16,753 nucleotides of DNA from an uncultured Alphaproteobacteria bacterium (GCA_903849835.1 CAINKA010000120.1:1-16753), one strand, 5' to 3'. Shown: positions 7,295-14,651, counted from the first letter of the stretch. Numbers and translations: made by a program. Notes: generated by a model from the sequence alone, not told the origin.

Positions 7295-9106
7295 TTACCT
7301 CGCTTTCTCAATCATCCCCACCAACTCCCCCTTGGTTAGAAGCTCGCTCGCGAGTAATCCTTTTTTTGCGTTGGGGCCGTAGACTGCGTTGAAGGGGATT
7401 GCGAAACGGTTGTTTTTGTGCAGAAAATTCATGATTTCTTCGTTGGGATTGGTGATGTCGCCGCGCATCCCGATGATGTCTCCCGCTTTTAATTTCGCCA
7501 TAATTTCTTCGCTTTGCAAAACTCGAATTTTGTTGAATTTGCAAGTGATGCACCAATCTGCAGTGATGTCGACAACCACTATGCTTCCTTGGGACACTAA
7601 GCTTTGAATCTTACCTTCATCGAATTTTATCCACAGCTGATCGTAAAATTCCTTTTTCGATTTTTGTCGATTTTGCAAATCGATTGGAAAAGAAAAAATC
7701 GCTGCAGTGATCGCCGCAATCGCAAAATATTTTAAAAAATCAGATTTAATTTTTAGGCAAAAAAGAATCGCGACGGCGAGAATTCCAGCCAAAAATGCCG
7801 GCATCGCTCCGATATTGTGCGACAAAATGTAGATCAGCCAAATCACTGTCGCCGCTAGAAAGCCGGCCATCAATTGCTTTATTTGTAACATCCAGCTTCC
7901 CGGTTTTGGCAAAAGGTAAACCAAGCTCGGCTTGATGAGAAGAGCGATGTATGGCGAGGCGAATCCGATTCCGATGAAGAAAAAAATCAGAAAAATCACA
8001 AAAAAATCTTGTACTAAAGCGAAAGAAATCGCGGATCCAAGAAATGGTGCAGAGCAAGGCGTGGCAAGCAAAACCGCCAATATTCCTGAAAGAAAATTTG
8101 GTGCGAAAATATTTTTCTTTTTATCGCCGTCGGAGATTTTTTTATTCAGAATTGTTGCAAAAAATTGGTCGAAAGTAAGTTCAAAAACCCCAAGCAAATT
8201 GCCGATAAAAAGAATTAAAATTACGGTCAAAAAAATCAGGAAATATGGATTTTGAAATTGCAATCCCCAGCCCAAAGAATTGCCGGTAAATTTTATCGCC
8301 AGCGCAAGAAACGAAAAAAATATGAAGCAGGATAGAATGCCTAAAATAGTGGATGCAAAGGCAAAACGAATTTTAGAAATCGAAGCGTTGGAATGCTCGA
8401 TTACCGATAATAATTTGATCGATAAAATTGGCAAAACGCAGGGCATGATGTTGAGAATTGCGCCGCCTAAAATTGCGAGAAATATTGCGTAAAAAATTGG
8501 GGATTTTGAATCGTCGGTCGTCGGTTGTTGGTCGTCGGTTGCTAGGTTTGTTTTTGTGATCTTTTTACCATAAGATTTCTGAATTTCTTTCAGCGATTCC
8601 TCATCAATTACATCGGAAATTTTGAGAGAAAAATTTTCGCTAACCGGGATGCAGATATCTTTGCAAAGTCCGTAATCAAGCTTCAGAGTAAGTTCAACAG
8701 GATCTCCGATTTTTGCCAAATCAATTTCAATCGGAAAAATAACTTCGTCTTTATAGCTGTAATATTTGATCGATTCCTTGCCGATTTTTTCTTCTTCGGT
8801 TTCTGGCTTTGGCCAAAAAATTTCATGTTTTAGATAATTTTTTGAGCCGGTGAAATCGAAAGTTGGAGGTAGGCCGATGCTGTCAGATCCGTGTCCATAA
8901 ATTTTCCAGCCAGATTTTATTTTGAAGTGAACTCCAGCGATTAGTTTTTTTTCGCCAGTTGGGTTTTCTGATTCGTAAAAACTGGCGACAAGTCTAGTCT
9001 GCGCGCCCTTGCTTTGATTTTCATGCCAGTCGCTGGCAGCGGAATAAGCGAGGCTTGTTTGCAAAAAACTGACAGCAAAAAATATCGTAAAAATAATTTT
9101 TTTCAT
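7295..9106 (-). CDS. dsbD: Thiol:disulfide interchange protein, DsbD family
   Basis: Inner-membrane electron carrier that passes reducing power from cytoplasmic thioredoxin to periplasmic partners. Its 603 residues follow the three-part plan: a signal peptide (about 1-23, ending near SLAYSAAS); a periplasmic N-terminal domain (about 30-165) with C148 and C152 in LCKDICIP; an eight-helix-type membrane domain (about 203-475) with C223 in MPCVLP and C351 in TPCSAPF; and a C-terminal thioredoxin-like domain with CITC (C519/C522) in ADWCITC. All six redox cysteines are present, so it should be functional. The linker at residues 188-202 is a short tandem duplication (TDDQQPTTDD). No Shine-Dalgarno precedes the ATG. 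A ScsB-like relative is the main alternative name. Confidence 0.93.
   Translation of the reverse strand: MKKIIFTIFFAVSFLQTSLAYSAASDWHENQSKGAQTRLVASFYESENPTGEKKLIAGVHFKIKSGWKIYGHGSDSIGLPPTFDFTGSKNYLKHEIFWPKPETEEEKIGKESIKYYSYKDEVIFPIEIDLAKIGDPVELTLKLDYGLCKDICIPVSENFSLKISDVIDEESLKEIQKSYGKKITKTNLATDDQQPTTDDSKSPIFYAIFLAILGGAILNIMPCVLPILSIKLLSVIEHSNASISKIRFAFASTILGILSCFIFFSFLALAIKFTGNSLGWGLQFQNPYFLIFLTVILILFIGNLLGVFELTFDQFFATILNKKISDGDKKKNIFAPNFLSGILAVLLATPCSAPFLGSAISFALVQDFFVIFLIFFFIGIGFASPYIALLIKPSLVYLLPKPGSWMLQIKQLMAGFLAATVIWLIYILSHNIGAMPAFLAGILAVAILFCLKIKSDFLKYFAIAAITAAIFSFPIDLQNRQKSKKEFYDQLWIKFDEGKIQSLVSQGSIVVVDITADWCITCKFNKIRVLQSEEIMAKLKAGDIIGMRGDITNPNEEIMNFLHKNNRFAIPFNAVYGPNAKKGLLASELLTKGELVGMIEKAR
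8516..8543. repeat. Two 14-bp tandem units in the dsbD linker
   Basis: Two adjacent units (8516-8529 and 8530-8543; GGTCGTCGGTTGTT and GGTCGTCGGTTGCT) differ at one base, with a further partial TCGTCGG just before. Read on the minus strand they encode the hydrophilic TDDQQPTTDD stretch between the periplasmic and membrane domains, a tolerant position for expansion. Confidence 0.8.
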
Positions 9107-9214
9107 TTGGATTTGCTTGTTGAAAAACTTGGATTGGGGGATTAGGTTGGCGCGGTTTTGCTCTGTTTGGTTTTTGCATGATCAAACAAAAATTTTCAAT
9201 CTCCAATTTCCAAA

Positions 9215-9427
9215 ATGAATCCGCAAATTAGTCCGCTCGAAACCCTGCATGTCAATTCCAAAAAAATCTCATGCAATGGTGGCAGCACAACTCTCGGACA
9301 TCCTCTGGTTTATCTTAACATGGGAAAAAATGATTACGTAATTTGTCCGTATTGCAGCAAATATTTCACGATAAAAAGCAAAACAAAACCAAGCTCACCT
9401 AAGCCAAAAAATAAAATTAAAAAATAG
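9215..9427 (+). CDS. Small CHCC-type zinc-finger protein (NDUFS6-like)
   Basis: A 70-residue protein with the zf-CHCC pattern: C20, H29 (in LGHPLVYLNMG), C44 and C47 (in CPYC). This family is related to the mitochondrial complex I subunit NDUFS6 and is common in alphaproteobacteria, where it occurs as a small stand-alone protein. By analogy it may bind zinc and help complex I assembly, but that role is inferred. The tail is Lys/Pro-rich and probably disordered. The start ATG follows an A-rich leader without a Shine-Dalgarno motif; the core would be complete from here. purA follows after 4 bp, so the two are very likely co-transcribed. It is divergent from dsbD across a 108-bp gap. Confidence 0.88.
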   Translation: MNPQISPLETLHVNSKKISCNGGSTTLGHPLVYLNMGKNDYVICPYCSKYFTIKSKTKPSSPKPKNKIKK

Positions 9428-9431
9428 TAAG

Positions 9432-10703
9432 ATGAACAGCAATACAGCCATAATCGGCCTGCAATGGGGCGACGAAGGAAAAGGGAAAATAGTCGATTTT
9501 TTAGCAGATAAATTTGATGCCGTGGTGCGTTTTCAAGGTGGTCACAATGCTGGTCACACCATCAAAGTTGGCGATAAAATTTACAAACTCAGCTTACTTC
9601 CTTCGGGCATAATTCGCGGAAAATTTTCAGTAATTGGAAGTGGTGTCGTTGTTGATCCAATCGCACTTTTCTCAGAAATTCAAAAAATCGAAAATGAAGG
9701 AATAAAAATCACTCCAGAAAATCTTGTCGTCGCTGATAATGCATGCTTGATTTTGTCGATTCATCGCGAGCTCGATCAACTTTTAGAAAATAAAAAAGGT
9801 GATAAAAAAATCGGCACTACAGGGCGCGGAATTGGTCCTGCCTACGAAGACAAAGCCGGTCGTCGCGCGCTTAGAATCTGTGACTTGATGGATGAAAAAA
9901 TTCTGCGCGAACGTTTAGAAAATTTGTTATTTTACCACAATCTTTTGCGCAAAAGTTTGGGCGCGGAAATTGTGGTGATTGAAAAAATTATCGAGGAATT
10001 AAATCCGATTCGTGATCGCTTGCTTGCTTATGCAAAGCCCGCTTTTGAAATCGCAAAAAAATTATCTTCCTGCGAAAACGTGATGTTCGAAGGAGCTCAA
10101 GGAGCTTTGTTGGACGTGTCTTACGGCACATTCCCATTTGTCACATCTAGTAACACAATGGCCGGCCAAATTGCTCTTGGATCTTGTTTGGGAGTTGCTG
10201 ATTTACACAAAACAATCGGCATTTTGAAGGCCTATACAACTCGTGTTGGCGCTGGTCCATTCCCAACTGAGCTGAATGATGAAATCGGAAAATTTTTGCG
10301 AATTGAGGGAAATGAAGTTGGAACAGTGACTGGTCGCGATCGTCGCTGTGGCTGGTTTGACGCGGTTTTGGTTCGTCAAGCAATCCAACTTTCTTCGGTG
10401 AAAGAAATTGCACTCACCAAGCTTGATGTGCTGGATAAATTGGAAAAAATTAAAATTTGCATCGGTTATAAAATTGCTGGAAAGGCTTATGATTACATGC
10501 CTCAAGCCAATCATCTCTGGGAAAAAATTGAACCAGTTTACGAAGAAATTGACGGCTGGCAACAAAGCACAGTTGGTGCAAAATCAATCGAGGCCTTGCC
10601 ACAAAAAGCTCAAAAATATATCGCGAGGATTGAGGAATTATGTGGCGTGAAAGCCGTGATTATCTCAACTGGCCCTAAGAGAGAAGAAACGATTCTGACA
10701 TAA
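9432..10703 (+). CDS. purA: Adenylosuccinate synthetase
   Basis: Cytoplasmic enzyme that joins IMP and aspartate using GTP to form adenylosuccinate, the first step from IMP to AMP. At 423 residues it is complete. The P-loop-like WGDEGKGK contains the catalytic D14, and GHNAGHT contains H42; both are one position later than in E. coli. Other signature segments are TTGRGIGPAYEDKAGRR, FEGAQGALLDVSYGT, RVGAGPFPTEL, VGTVTGRDRRCGWFD, TKLDVLD and the C-terminal GPKREET. It follows the CHCC zinc-finger gene by 4 bp and is separated from the GT4 gene by a 60-bp hairpin-containing spacer. Confidence 0.98.
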   Translation: MNSNTAIIGLQWGDEGKGKIVDFLADKFDAVVRFQGGHNAGHTIKVGDKIYKLSLLPSGIIRGKFSVIGSGVVVDPIALFSEIQKIENEGIKITPENLVVADNACLILSIHRELDQLLENKKGDKKIGTTGRGIGPAYEDKAGRRALRICDLMDEKILRERLENLLFYHNLLRKSLGAEIVVIEKIIEELNPIRDRLLAYAKPAFEIAKKLSSCENVMFEGAQGALLDVSYGTFPFVTSSNTMAGQIALGSCLGVADLHKTIGILKAYTTRVGAGPFPTELNDEIGKFLRIEGNEVGTVTGRDRRCGWFDAVLVRQAIQLSSVKEIALTKLDVLDKLEKIKICIGYKIAGKAYDYMPQANHLWEKIEPVYEEIDGWQQSTVGAKSIEALPQKAQKYIARIEELCGVKAVIISTGPKREETILT

Positions 10704-10747
10704 GACTCACGCAAAGCCTACCTTGCAAAAGCGGCTTTGGGTAAGTC
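10704..10747. repeat. Hairpin directly after the purA stop
   Basis: A 15-bp stem with two mismatches (10704-10718 with 10733-10747; inner CAAAGCC/GGCTTTG, outer GACT/AGTC) begins on the base after the purA TAA. An A-rich stretch, not a U-tract, follows before the GT4 start. It may be an mRNA-stabilising or processing hairpin or another small palindromic repeat; it does not look like a standard intrinsic terminator. Confidence 0.6.
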
Positions 10748-10763
10748 CTAAAAAATTAAAAAA

Positions 10764-11951
10764 ATGGAAAATTTTCAAAATAAAAAACCGGTAGTGATGC
10801 AAATCATTCCTGCGCTTGAAAGTGGCGGTGTGGAAAGAGGCGTGATCGACGTGGTAAAGGCTTTGAAAAAAAATGACTTCGAACCAATCGTGATCTCAAA
10901 AGGAGGGGTGTTGGTTTATCAGCTGAAAGAGGCTGGAATAAAACATTTTCCGCTTTCGGTTCACAGTAAAAATCCGCTGATAATTTTTTTAAATATCAAA
11001 AAAATTGTAAAAATTATTCAAGAAAATCAGGTTGATCTCGTTCATGTGAGATCAAGAGCGCCAATGTGGAGCGCGTATTTCGCTTGCAAAAAAACCGGAA
11101 CAAAATTGGTTTCAACTATTCACGGAACTTACTCGTTAAATTTGTTCAAATGGAAAGTTTTTCCGCTGAAAAAAATCTACAATGCCATGATGCTCAAGGC
11201 TGATGCAATCATCGTGGTTTCCAATTTCATCAAAAAATATCTCGCTGAAAATTATCAAGAAATCTGCGGAAATTTTTTGGAGAAAGTTAGCGTGATCCAG
11301 CGCGGAGCTGACTTGGGATATTTTAATTATTCCAAAGTTTCAAAAAATCGTATCATCGATTTGAGTAAAAAATGGAATTTGCCGGAAGATAAAAAAATTA
11401 TTCTCATGCCCGCTAGATTCACGTCTTGGAAGGGTCACGAGTTTTTGATCGATGCTCTGACGAAAGTGCAAAATGATTTTTTTTGTGTGATGGTCGGCTC
11501 TGATCACGGGCATAAAAAATTCCGCAAAAAAATCGAAAATAAAATCGTGAAAGAAAATTTGGCCGGCAAAATAAAAATTGTTGGTCTTTGCAAAGATATG
11601 CCCGCAGCCTATGCCGTGTCACATTTGGCGGTATGTCCAAGTATCCGTCCCGAAGCCTTCGGACGCATTTCAATCGAAGCGCAAGCATCGAGCAAAATCA
11701 TCGTCGCCACAAAAATTGGAGGCTCGCTCGAAACTGTAATCGAAGGTAAAACCGGATTTTTAGTTGATGTCGGCGATGCAGAAAAATTTGCGCAATTAAT
11801 CGACAAAACTCTCAGCATGTCGAAATCAGAAGCGGATGAAATGGGAATTGCGGCTCGCAAAAATATCGAAGAAAATTTCTCGAACGAAAAAATGTGCAGC
11901 GAAACAATTAAAGTTTATAAATTTCTATTAAATCCTCGTCCGTCTCTCTAA
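10764..11951 (+). CDS. GT4 family glycosyltransferase
   Basis: A 395-residue GT-B-fold retaining glycosyltransferase. The N-terminal acceptor domain opens with MQIIPALESGGVERGVID (12-29), the typical glycine-rich loop. The C-terminal nucleotide-sugar domain shows RFTSWKG (218-224), with the usual Arg and Lys, and the EX7E motif EAFGRISIE (E297 and E305), followed by GGSLETVIEGKTGFLV. No signal peptide or membrane helix is apparent, so it probably acts at the cytoplasmic face in lipopolysaccharide or other surface glycan synthesis. Donor and acceptor cannot be told from sequence. It follows purA by 60 bp, and its last 44 bp overlap the 3' end of ribD on the other strand. The tail NPRPSL lies in that overlap. 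Confidence 0.92.
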   Translation: MENFQNKKPVVMQIIPALESGGVERGVIDVVKALKKNDFEPIVISKGGVLVYQLKEAGIKHFPLSVHSKNPLIIFLNIKKIVKIIQENQVDLVHVRSRAPMWSAYFACKKTGTKLVSTIHGTYSLNLFKWKVFPLKKIYNAMMLKADAIIVVSNFIKKYLAENYQEICGNFLEKVSVIQRGADLGYFNYSKVSKNRIIDLSKKWNLPEDKKIILMPARFTSWKGHEFLIDALTKVQNDFFCVMVGSDHGHKKFRKKIENKIVKENLAGKIKIVGLCKDMPAAYAVSHLAVCPSIRPEAFGRISIEAQASSKIIVATKIGGSLETVIEGKTGFLVDVGDAEKFAQLIDKTLSMSKSEADEMGIAARKNIEENFSNEKMCSETIKVYKFLLNPRPSL

Positions 11952-12990
11952 TTTCCTGCCTTGAGAAGCTGTTCAAAACCTCGGAAATTTTTGAAAAATT
12001 CATTTCACCAATTGCTGAGATCCCATCATTTCCAATAATTTTTTTATTGCGAATCCACACTAATTCATCGACTAAATTTTCTTGTAAAAATCCCGTTGCA
12101 GTTTTTTGACCACCCTCGATGAGGAGGGAATTTATGCCGCTAGCGCAGAGTTTTTGTAATGCGCTTTTTAAGTTGGTGAATGGGAGTATTTTGATGTTTG
12201 TTGGTTTTGGGCCGACACATTGGTTGGTCCCTACCGGCGTTAAAATAATCGTCGGAATTCTGTCGGCAGTTTGAAAAATTCTGAGACCAGAATCGAAATC
12301 TAAATTGCTTGAAAGAATCACTCTTTTTGGCGAGAAAGATTCCAGCCCCGCAATGCGACAATCAAGCGTCGGATCATCTTTTCGAATCGTGTTTGCACCC
12401 ACTAAAATCGCGTCATTAATTGCGCGAAGGTGATGAGAAAATTGGCGCGCTTTTTCTGAAGTTATCCATTTGCTGTCAAAATTTTTTGTGGCGATTTTTC
12501 CGTCTAAACTTGTTGCGAGTTTTAGTGTGACAAAAGGAAGTCCAGTTTTTTTCGCTTTAAAAAATCCGCGATTAATTTCCTGTGCTTCTTTTTCAAAAAC
12601 GCCGCAAACCACGTCAATTCCGGCTTGGCGAAGTTTTTTAATTCCTTCGCCATTGACTCTTTCGTCTGGGTCTTGTGTTGCGATCACAACTTTTTCGAAT
12701 TTATTTTTTATAATTTCATCGACGCAAGGAGGTGTTTGACCGAAGTGAGAGCAGGGCTCGAGCGTTACGTAAAGAGTTGCTCCGTCAAAAATTTTTTTGT
12801 CCGCAACTTTTTCAATTGCAATTTTTTCAGCGTGAGGGCGACCATTTTCTGCCGTAACTCCAGTTGAAATTATTTCTCCGTTTTTAACGATCACACATCC
12901 CACAACCGGATTTGGCGCGGTTTTGCCAAGATTTTTTTTGGTCAGATTGAGTGCGTAAGAGATAAATTTTTTATCGTAATTTTGTTTCAT
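11908..12990 (-). CDS. ribD: Bifunctional riboflavin biosynthesis deaminase/reductase
   Basis: Carries out the deamination and side-chain reduction of the pyrimidine intermediate in riboflavin synthesis. At 360 residues it is full length. The N-terminal zinc deaminase domain (1-145) has H53 and E55 in RPHAE, and C80 and C89 in EPCSHFGQTPPC. The C-terminal reductase domain (about 148-360) has TLKLATSLDGKIAT, ILVGANTIRKDDPTL and LLIEGG. The start is supported by AAGGA on the minus strand (12998-13002), seven bases from the ATG, one of the few clear Shine-Dalgarno sites here. Residues about 252-261 (PVGTNQCVGP) look like an in-frame repeat remnant in a variable part of the reductase domain. Other rib genes are not in the window. 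The 3' end overlaps the GT4 gene by 44 bp. Confidence 0.97.
   Translation of the reverse strand: MKQNYDKKFISYALNLTKKNLGKTAPNPVVGCVIVKNGEIISTGVTAENGRPHAEKIAIEKVADKKIFDGATLYVTLEPCSHFGQTPPCVDEIIKNKFEKVVIATQDPDERVNGEGIKKLRQAGIDVVCGVFEKEAQEINRGFFKAKKTGLPFVTLKLATSLDGKIATKNFDSKWITSEKARQFSHHLRAINDAILVGANTIRKDDPTLDCRIAGLESFSPKRVILSSNLDFDSGLRIFQTADRIPTIILTPVGTNQCVGPKPTNIKILPFTNLKSALQKLCASGINSLLIEGGQKTATGFLQENLVDELVWIRNKKIIGNDGISAIGEMNFSKISEVLNSFSRQEIRETDEDLIEIYKL
12209..12234 (-). repeat. Possible GTAGGG-type repeat remnant inside ribD
   Basis: On the minus strand this 26-bp stretch reads GTAGGGACCAACCAATGTGT and then CGGCCC. It has the same plan as the hairpin at 16708-16732 on the + strand: GTAGGG, a variable arm, a CC..TGTG or CCTTGTG loop, the opposite arm, then CCC. 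Its arms now pair only partly. It is in frame with ribD and codes for about residues 253-261. The link to the terminal repeat is a pattern match by eye. Confidence 0.45.
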
Positions 12991-13060
12991 AATCGCGTCC
13001 TTACAGATTGCTTTTGCAGTTTAAGCGTAGATATTTTAACCAAAAAATAACTCCAAAAAA

Positions 13061-13396
13061 ATGATCAAAAAAAATCGCAATCGCAGTTTTATTATTTTTT
13101 TTGCGATGATTTTTTGTTCTATCGTCTCTTGTAAAAAGAGCGAGCAAACTTATTATTATGACAAGAGCGGATTCACTCCGCAGAACGGTTACTACAATGC
13201 TCCACCCGCTCGAAATCCATCGCAATATTCGCCTTACAATCAGCCATATTCTGGGGCATATCAAAACCCATATGCAACTCCACCAAAAAATTATTACCCC
13301 TATTACGACTCGGATCATTACTACATTCCGCCGACAAATTATCAGACTATCCCAACTGATGACACTCATGGGGGCCCTGGTCCAAATACGAAATAA
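13061..13396 (+). CDS. Tyr/Pro-rich putative lipoprotein, first of a pair
   Basis: A 111-residue protein I do not recognise. A basic N-terminus (MIKKNRNR) and a hydrophobic stretch lead to a lipobox-like SIVSC with C24, so it is probably exported and lipid-anchored. The mature part is low in complexity and rich in Tyr, Pro, Asn and Gln. Residues 67-94 contain NPYATPPKNYYPYYDSD and YYIPPT. The same module occurs in the next gene with 19 of 28 identical positions, and YYDKSGF (32-38) near the lipobox matches LYDRPGF there. No enzyme motif is visible; a structural or adhesive role at the envelope is a guess. It is divergent from ribD and lies 9 bp before its paralogue. No Shine-Dalgarno is seen. 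Confidence 0.75.
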   Translation: MIKKNRNRSFIIFFAMIFCSIVSCKKSEQTYYYDKSGFTPQNGYYNAPPARNPSQYSPYNQPYSGAYQNPYATPPKNYYPYYDSDHYYIPPTNYQTIPTDDTHGGPGPNTK

Positions 13397-13405
13397 TCAG
13401 TTTTA

Positions 13406-13879
13406 ATGTTTCGGTTTCAACATCTCACAAAGTATAATTTTTTTGCGCAAAAAACTCTTCTGAGTCCGCTTGTTGCTGGAATTTTATTTTTTGCAATTTC
13501 TTGTTCGAGTGAAGATCCATATCTCTATGATCGTCCCGGATTTGATGAAGGAAATTCTCCGGCAAAAAAATATCGCCAAAATCCAGAAGGGCCAGCTCGA
13601 GTTGCTCCCGATTATTACTACCGCCAGCCAGCATATCCGCCGCAAGGTTACGCGCCGCAGCAACAGCCTTACTACTATCCTCCACAGCAACAGCCATACT
13701 ACGCGCCGCAACAACCGCCACCGGGTTCGAGATTTTATTCAAACCCTTACGCCATTCCGCCAACCAGCGAATATCCTTACTACGATGCCGATCAATATTA
13801 CGTTCCTCCAACCTCTTACTATGCGCGTCCAGAGCAGCAAGGGGTGATAAAAAGCAATGGCACTGGTGGTCCATTTTAA
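13406..13879 (+). CDS. Tyr/Pro/Gln-rich putative lipoprotein, second of a pair
   Basis: A 157-residue relative of the preceding protein. The signal region is longer (about 1-32, hydrophobic PLVAGILFFAIS) and ends in a lipobox-like AISC with C33. YDRPGFDEGN follows. Residues 78-106 are a Pro/Gln/Tyr repeat with two units of the type PQQQPYYxP (84-92 and 93-101). The shared C-terminal module (111-138) contains NPYAIPPTSEYPYYDAD and YYVPPTSY. Both proteins end with a Gly/Pro-rich tail (GGPG, GTGGPF). The proline repeats may reach through the periplasm or bind peptidoglycan or partners, but this is speculation. It lies 9 bp after the first lipoprotein and 7 bp before the glutaredoxin start, so the three are probably one transcript. 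Confidence 0.78.
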   Translation: MFRFQHLTKYNFFAQKTLLSPLVAGILFFAISCSSEDPYLYDRPGFDEGNSPAKKYRQNPEGPARVAPDYYYRQPAYPPQGYAPQQQPYYYPPQQQPYYAPQQPPPGSRFYSNPYAIPPTSEYPYYDADQYYVPPTSYYARPEQQGVIKSNGTGGPF

Positions 13880-13886
13880 AAAATTT

Positions 13887-14138
13887 ATGACCGAAATTTT
13901 AATCTACAGCAAAGACCCGTGCCCTTATTGCGTGAAAGCCAAATCGCTTTTGCAGCGCAAGAAAAAACTCTTCACCGAAATCAAAATCACTGACGAAAAA
14001 ATTAAAAATGAAATGATAAAAAAATCCGGCGGCCGTATGACGGTGCCACAAATTTTTATCGGCGATTTTCATGTTGGCGGTTGTGACGATCTCTACGCGC
14101 TTGATGCGGCGGGGAAGTTGGATGAGTTGCTGATGTAA
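13887..14138 (+). CDS. grxC: Glutaredoxin, Grx3 type
   Basis: An 83-residue dithiol glutaredoxin, a cytoplasmic GSH-dependent reductant of protein disulfides. The active site is CPYC (C12 and C15), with the TVPQIFIG cis-Pro segment and VGGCDDLYAL, which binds glutathione. The length equals that of E. coli Grx3. I start it at 13887 (MTEILIYSKDPCPYC). An in-frame ATG at 13857 would add ten unlike residues and overlap the lipoprotein gene. The gene follows the second lipoprotein by 7 bp. A third cysteine (in GGCDD) is present. Confidence 0.95.
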   Translation: MTEILIYSKDPCPYCVKAKSLLQRKKKLFTEIKITDEKIKNEMIKKSGGRMTVPQIFIGDFHVGGCDDLYALDAAGKLDELLM

Positions 14139-14151
14139 TTTTTTCACAGCT

Positions 14152-14179
14152 CTTGTCAAAACTCCAATCATCCCTAAAT
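14152..14179 (+). promoter_or_regulatory. Possible heat-shock sigma-32-type promoter before groES
   Basis: CTTG (14152-14155) and CCTAAAT (14173-14179) are separated by 17 bases, about 52 bases before the groES ATG. This loosely resembles RpoH promoters of alphaproteobacteria. The -10 half is imperfect. No CIRCE inverted repeat (TTAGCACTC-N9-GAGTGCTAA) is visible here, so HrcA control through that site is not supported. Confidence 0.3.
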
Positions 14180-14231
14180 CACGCTCACTTCAATTTTTCA
14201 TTTCCCTTAAACTTTAAAATCAAAACTAAAC

Positions 14232-14525
14232 ATGAAAGTTAGACCTTTGCATGACCGCGTTCTTGTTGAGCGCGTCGAGGCCGAAAGCAAAACTGCTGGC
14301 GGAATTATTATCCCTGATACTGCGAAAGAAAAACCAGCTGAAGGCAAGGTTGTTGCTGTTGGCGAAGGCTTACGTGACGATCACGGAAAACGCATCGCAC
14401 TTGATGTAAAAAAAGGCGACCGCGTTCTCTTTGCAAAATGGGGCGGCACGGAAGTCAAGGTTGATGGCAAGGAACTCGTCATCATGAAGGAGTCGGATAT
14501 TCTCGCAGTGATCGAATCGAAGTAA
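14232..14525 (+). CDS. groES: Co-chaperonin GroES (Hsp10)
   Basis: A 97-residue co-chaperonin whose seven-membered ring caps GroEL. Visible features are the N-terminal MKVRPLHDRVLVERVE, the mobile loop (about 17-34) with the hydrophobic GGIIIP that docks on GroEL, the roof segment and the C-terminal VIMKESDILAVIE. Length and motifs are normal. The start follows an A-rich leader with no Shine-Dalgarno motif. groEL follows, but only after 136 bp of hairpin-rich DNA, longer than the short spacer usual in groESL operons. Confidence 0.98.
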   Translation: MKVRPLHDRVLVERVEAESKTAGGIIIPDTAKEKPAEGKVVAVGEGLRDDHGKRIALDVKKGDRVLFAKWGGTEVKVDGKELVIMKESDILAVIESK

Positions 14526-14544
14526 TTCAAAATCCTCACAAACT

Positions 14545-14591
14545 CGTAGCTTCTGTTACGAAGAAGTCATCGCGTAGCTTGCGTTAGCAAG
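14545..14591. repeat. Two related hairpin units in the groES-groEL spacer
   Basis: Units 14545-14563 (CGTAGCTTCTGTTACGAAG) and 14573-14591 (CGTAGCTTGCGTTAGCAAG) match at 15 of 19 positions. Three of the four differences lie in the stem (the fourth in the loop next to it), so that CTTC/GAAG in the first and GCTTGC/GCAAGC in the second can each still pair. The compensatory pattern suggests a selected hairpin or a palindromic repeat family. Confidence 0.7.
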
Positions 14592-14604
14592 CGGATGCGT
14601 GACA

Positions 14605-14631
14605 TCCCCTTGGAAAGGGGAGGGAGGGGTT
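14605..14631. repeat. G-rich hairpin repeat before groEL
   Basis: TCCCCTT (14605-14611) pairs with AAGGGGA (14615-14621) around GGA, followed by GGGAGGGGTT. The CCCCTTGGAAAGGGGAGGG pattern is, from memory, a dispersed repeat in several bacterial lineages. It lies about 30 bp before the groEL start and could affect read-through from groES. Confidence 0.6.
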
Positions 14632-14651
14632 ATTTAATAATAATTTTTTTC

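Noticed and set aside
13008..13037. Promoter TTGCTT...TATTTT before the first lipoprotein
   Set aside because: Both boxes match consensus poorly, so it is not distinguishable from chance in AT-rich DNA.
13425..13874. 149-residue open frame antisense to the second lipoprotein, and frames inside it on the + strand
   Set aside because: The repetitive Pro/Gln/Tyr codons keep other frames open; the lipoprotein has a signal peptide and a paralogue next door.
13857..13886. Longer start for the glutaredoxin
   Set aside because: The ten extra residues do not resemble glutaredoxins and overlap the lipoprotein gene; the 13887 start gives the exact Grx3 length.
14139..14231. CIRCE element upstream of groES
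   Set aside because: Neither half-site TTAGCACTC nor GAGTGCTAA is present.
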